From Gammaproteobacteria bacterium (lineage in GTDB: Bacteria > Pseudomonadota > Gammaproteobacteria > Steroidobacterales > Woeseiaceae): 64,000 bases of DNA. A model generated the notes under the pieces. The model saw only the letters and a program-made list of their open reading frames with translations. It did no database searches and was not told the DNA's origin. A program made the translations under genes and the position numbers. The stretch spans positions 24,719 to 88,718 of the forward strand of contig JAHEGH010000163.1 of the NCBI GenBank assembly GCA_024639825.1, written 5' to 3'. Positions 63,876-64,000 of this stretch are shown piece by piece (positions within the stretch are counted from its first letter, which is position 1; each line of letters starts with the position of its first letter).

Positions 63876-64000
63876 ATGGCTACTGACCTTGCGGAACAGA
63901 ATAAGCAAATTGATGCACGATCCAGGTCGACAGCTATTGCGTGGGGTATCGTCATGCTGGCTGCGATCCTGGCGTATTGGCCCGGCCTTCAAGGTCCGTT
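63876..64000 (+). CDS. Membrane protein, N-terminus only (cut by window end)
   Basis: The frame runs off the right edge after 41 codons. AAAGGGA lies five bases before ATG 63876; in-frame ATGs also occur at 63846 and 63849. A hydrophobic segment (WGIVMLAAILAYWPGL) follows a polar N-terminus. The PGLQGP ending of the helix resembles TPR-containing membrane proteins with a PGLxGPFxFDD motif, but too little is visible to assign it. Confidence 0.6.
   Translation, partial: MATDLAEQNKQIDARSRSTAIAWGIVMLAAILAYWPGLQGP

Overview
The window is chromosomal DNA of a gammaproteobacterium with a moderately high GC content. It contains no plasmid, phage or integrase genes. The evidence for the placement is the gene set and order: rpoC-rpsL-rpsG-fusA-tuf, the S10, spc and alpha ribosomal clusters, phoH-ybeY-corC-lnt-leuS-lptE, a DUF721 gene beside M23 peptidase-secA-mutT, zapD, slyX, pepQ and uvrA-MFS-ssb. 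The species cannot be named from sequence alone. A lineage outside the Enterobacterales is likely, because a DciA-like (DUF721) gene is present and sulfate activation uses a Sat-CysC fusion.

Layout. Positions 1-18670 hold the translation and transcription superoperon: the rpoC tail, str genes, S10, spc and alpha genes including secY and rpoA, ending after rplQ in a strong terminator. Unusually, rpsJ sits behind tuf and is cut off from rplC by a terminator, a new promoter, a structured leader and a REP-like double palindrome. Four smaller REP-like elements lie in other gaps of this superoperon and a fifth lies after sat-cysC. Positions 18689-23392 carry a patatin-like lipase, an orphan ORF, a short-chain dehydrogenase, a LysR regulator and prolidase. 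Positions 23459-33458 are a tightly packed rightward run: gamma-glutamyltransferase, trpS, then about fifteen small accessory or housekeeping genes (DUF4404, PH domain, methyltransferase, DUF1761, two GNATs, VIT-like, VOC, upp, DUF1801, TerB, nhaA, MAPEG). Positions 33450-41989 hold uup on the minus strand, slyX, a giant 1353-residue membrane protein, DUF2238, a lipase-like hydrolase and an ATP-grasp enzyme.

Positions 41924-49827 hold uvrA (minus strand), an MFS transporter, ssb, the bifunctional ATP sulfurylase/APS kinase and miaB. Positions 49934-57959 hold phoH, ybeY, corC, lnt, leuS, lptE, a small HExxH protein and a membrane protein, mostly overlapping or nearly so. Positions 57996-64000 hold the DUF721 (DciA-like) gene on the minus strand, a cyclic di-GMP-I (GEMM-I) riboswitch leading into a membrane-anchored M23 peptidase, secA, mutT, zapD (minus strand) and the start of another membrane protein.

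The most interesting points are the c-di-GMP riboswitch controlling a cell-wall peptidase next to secA, the rearranged S10 promoter region, the giant duplicated membrane protein with an internal signal-like segment, and the HESCH metallopeptidase-like protein translationally coupled to lptE. No tRNA, rRNA, CRISPR array, insertion sequence or defence system was found.
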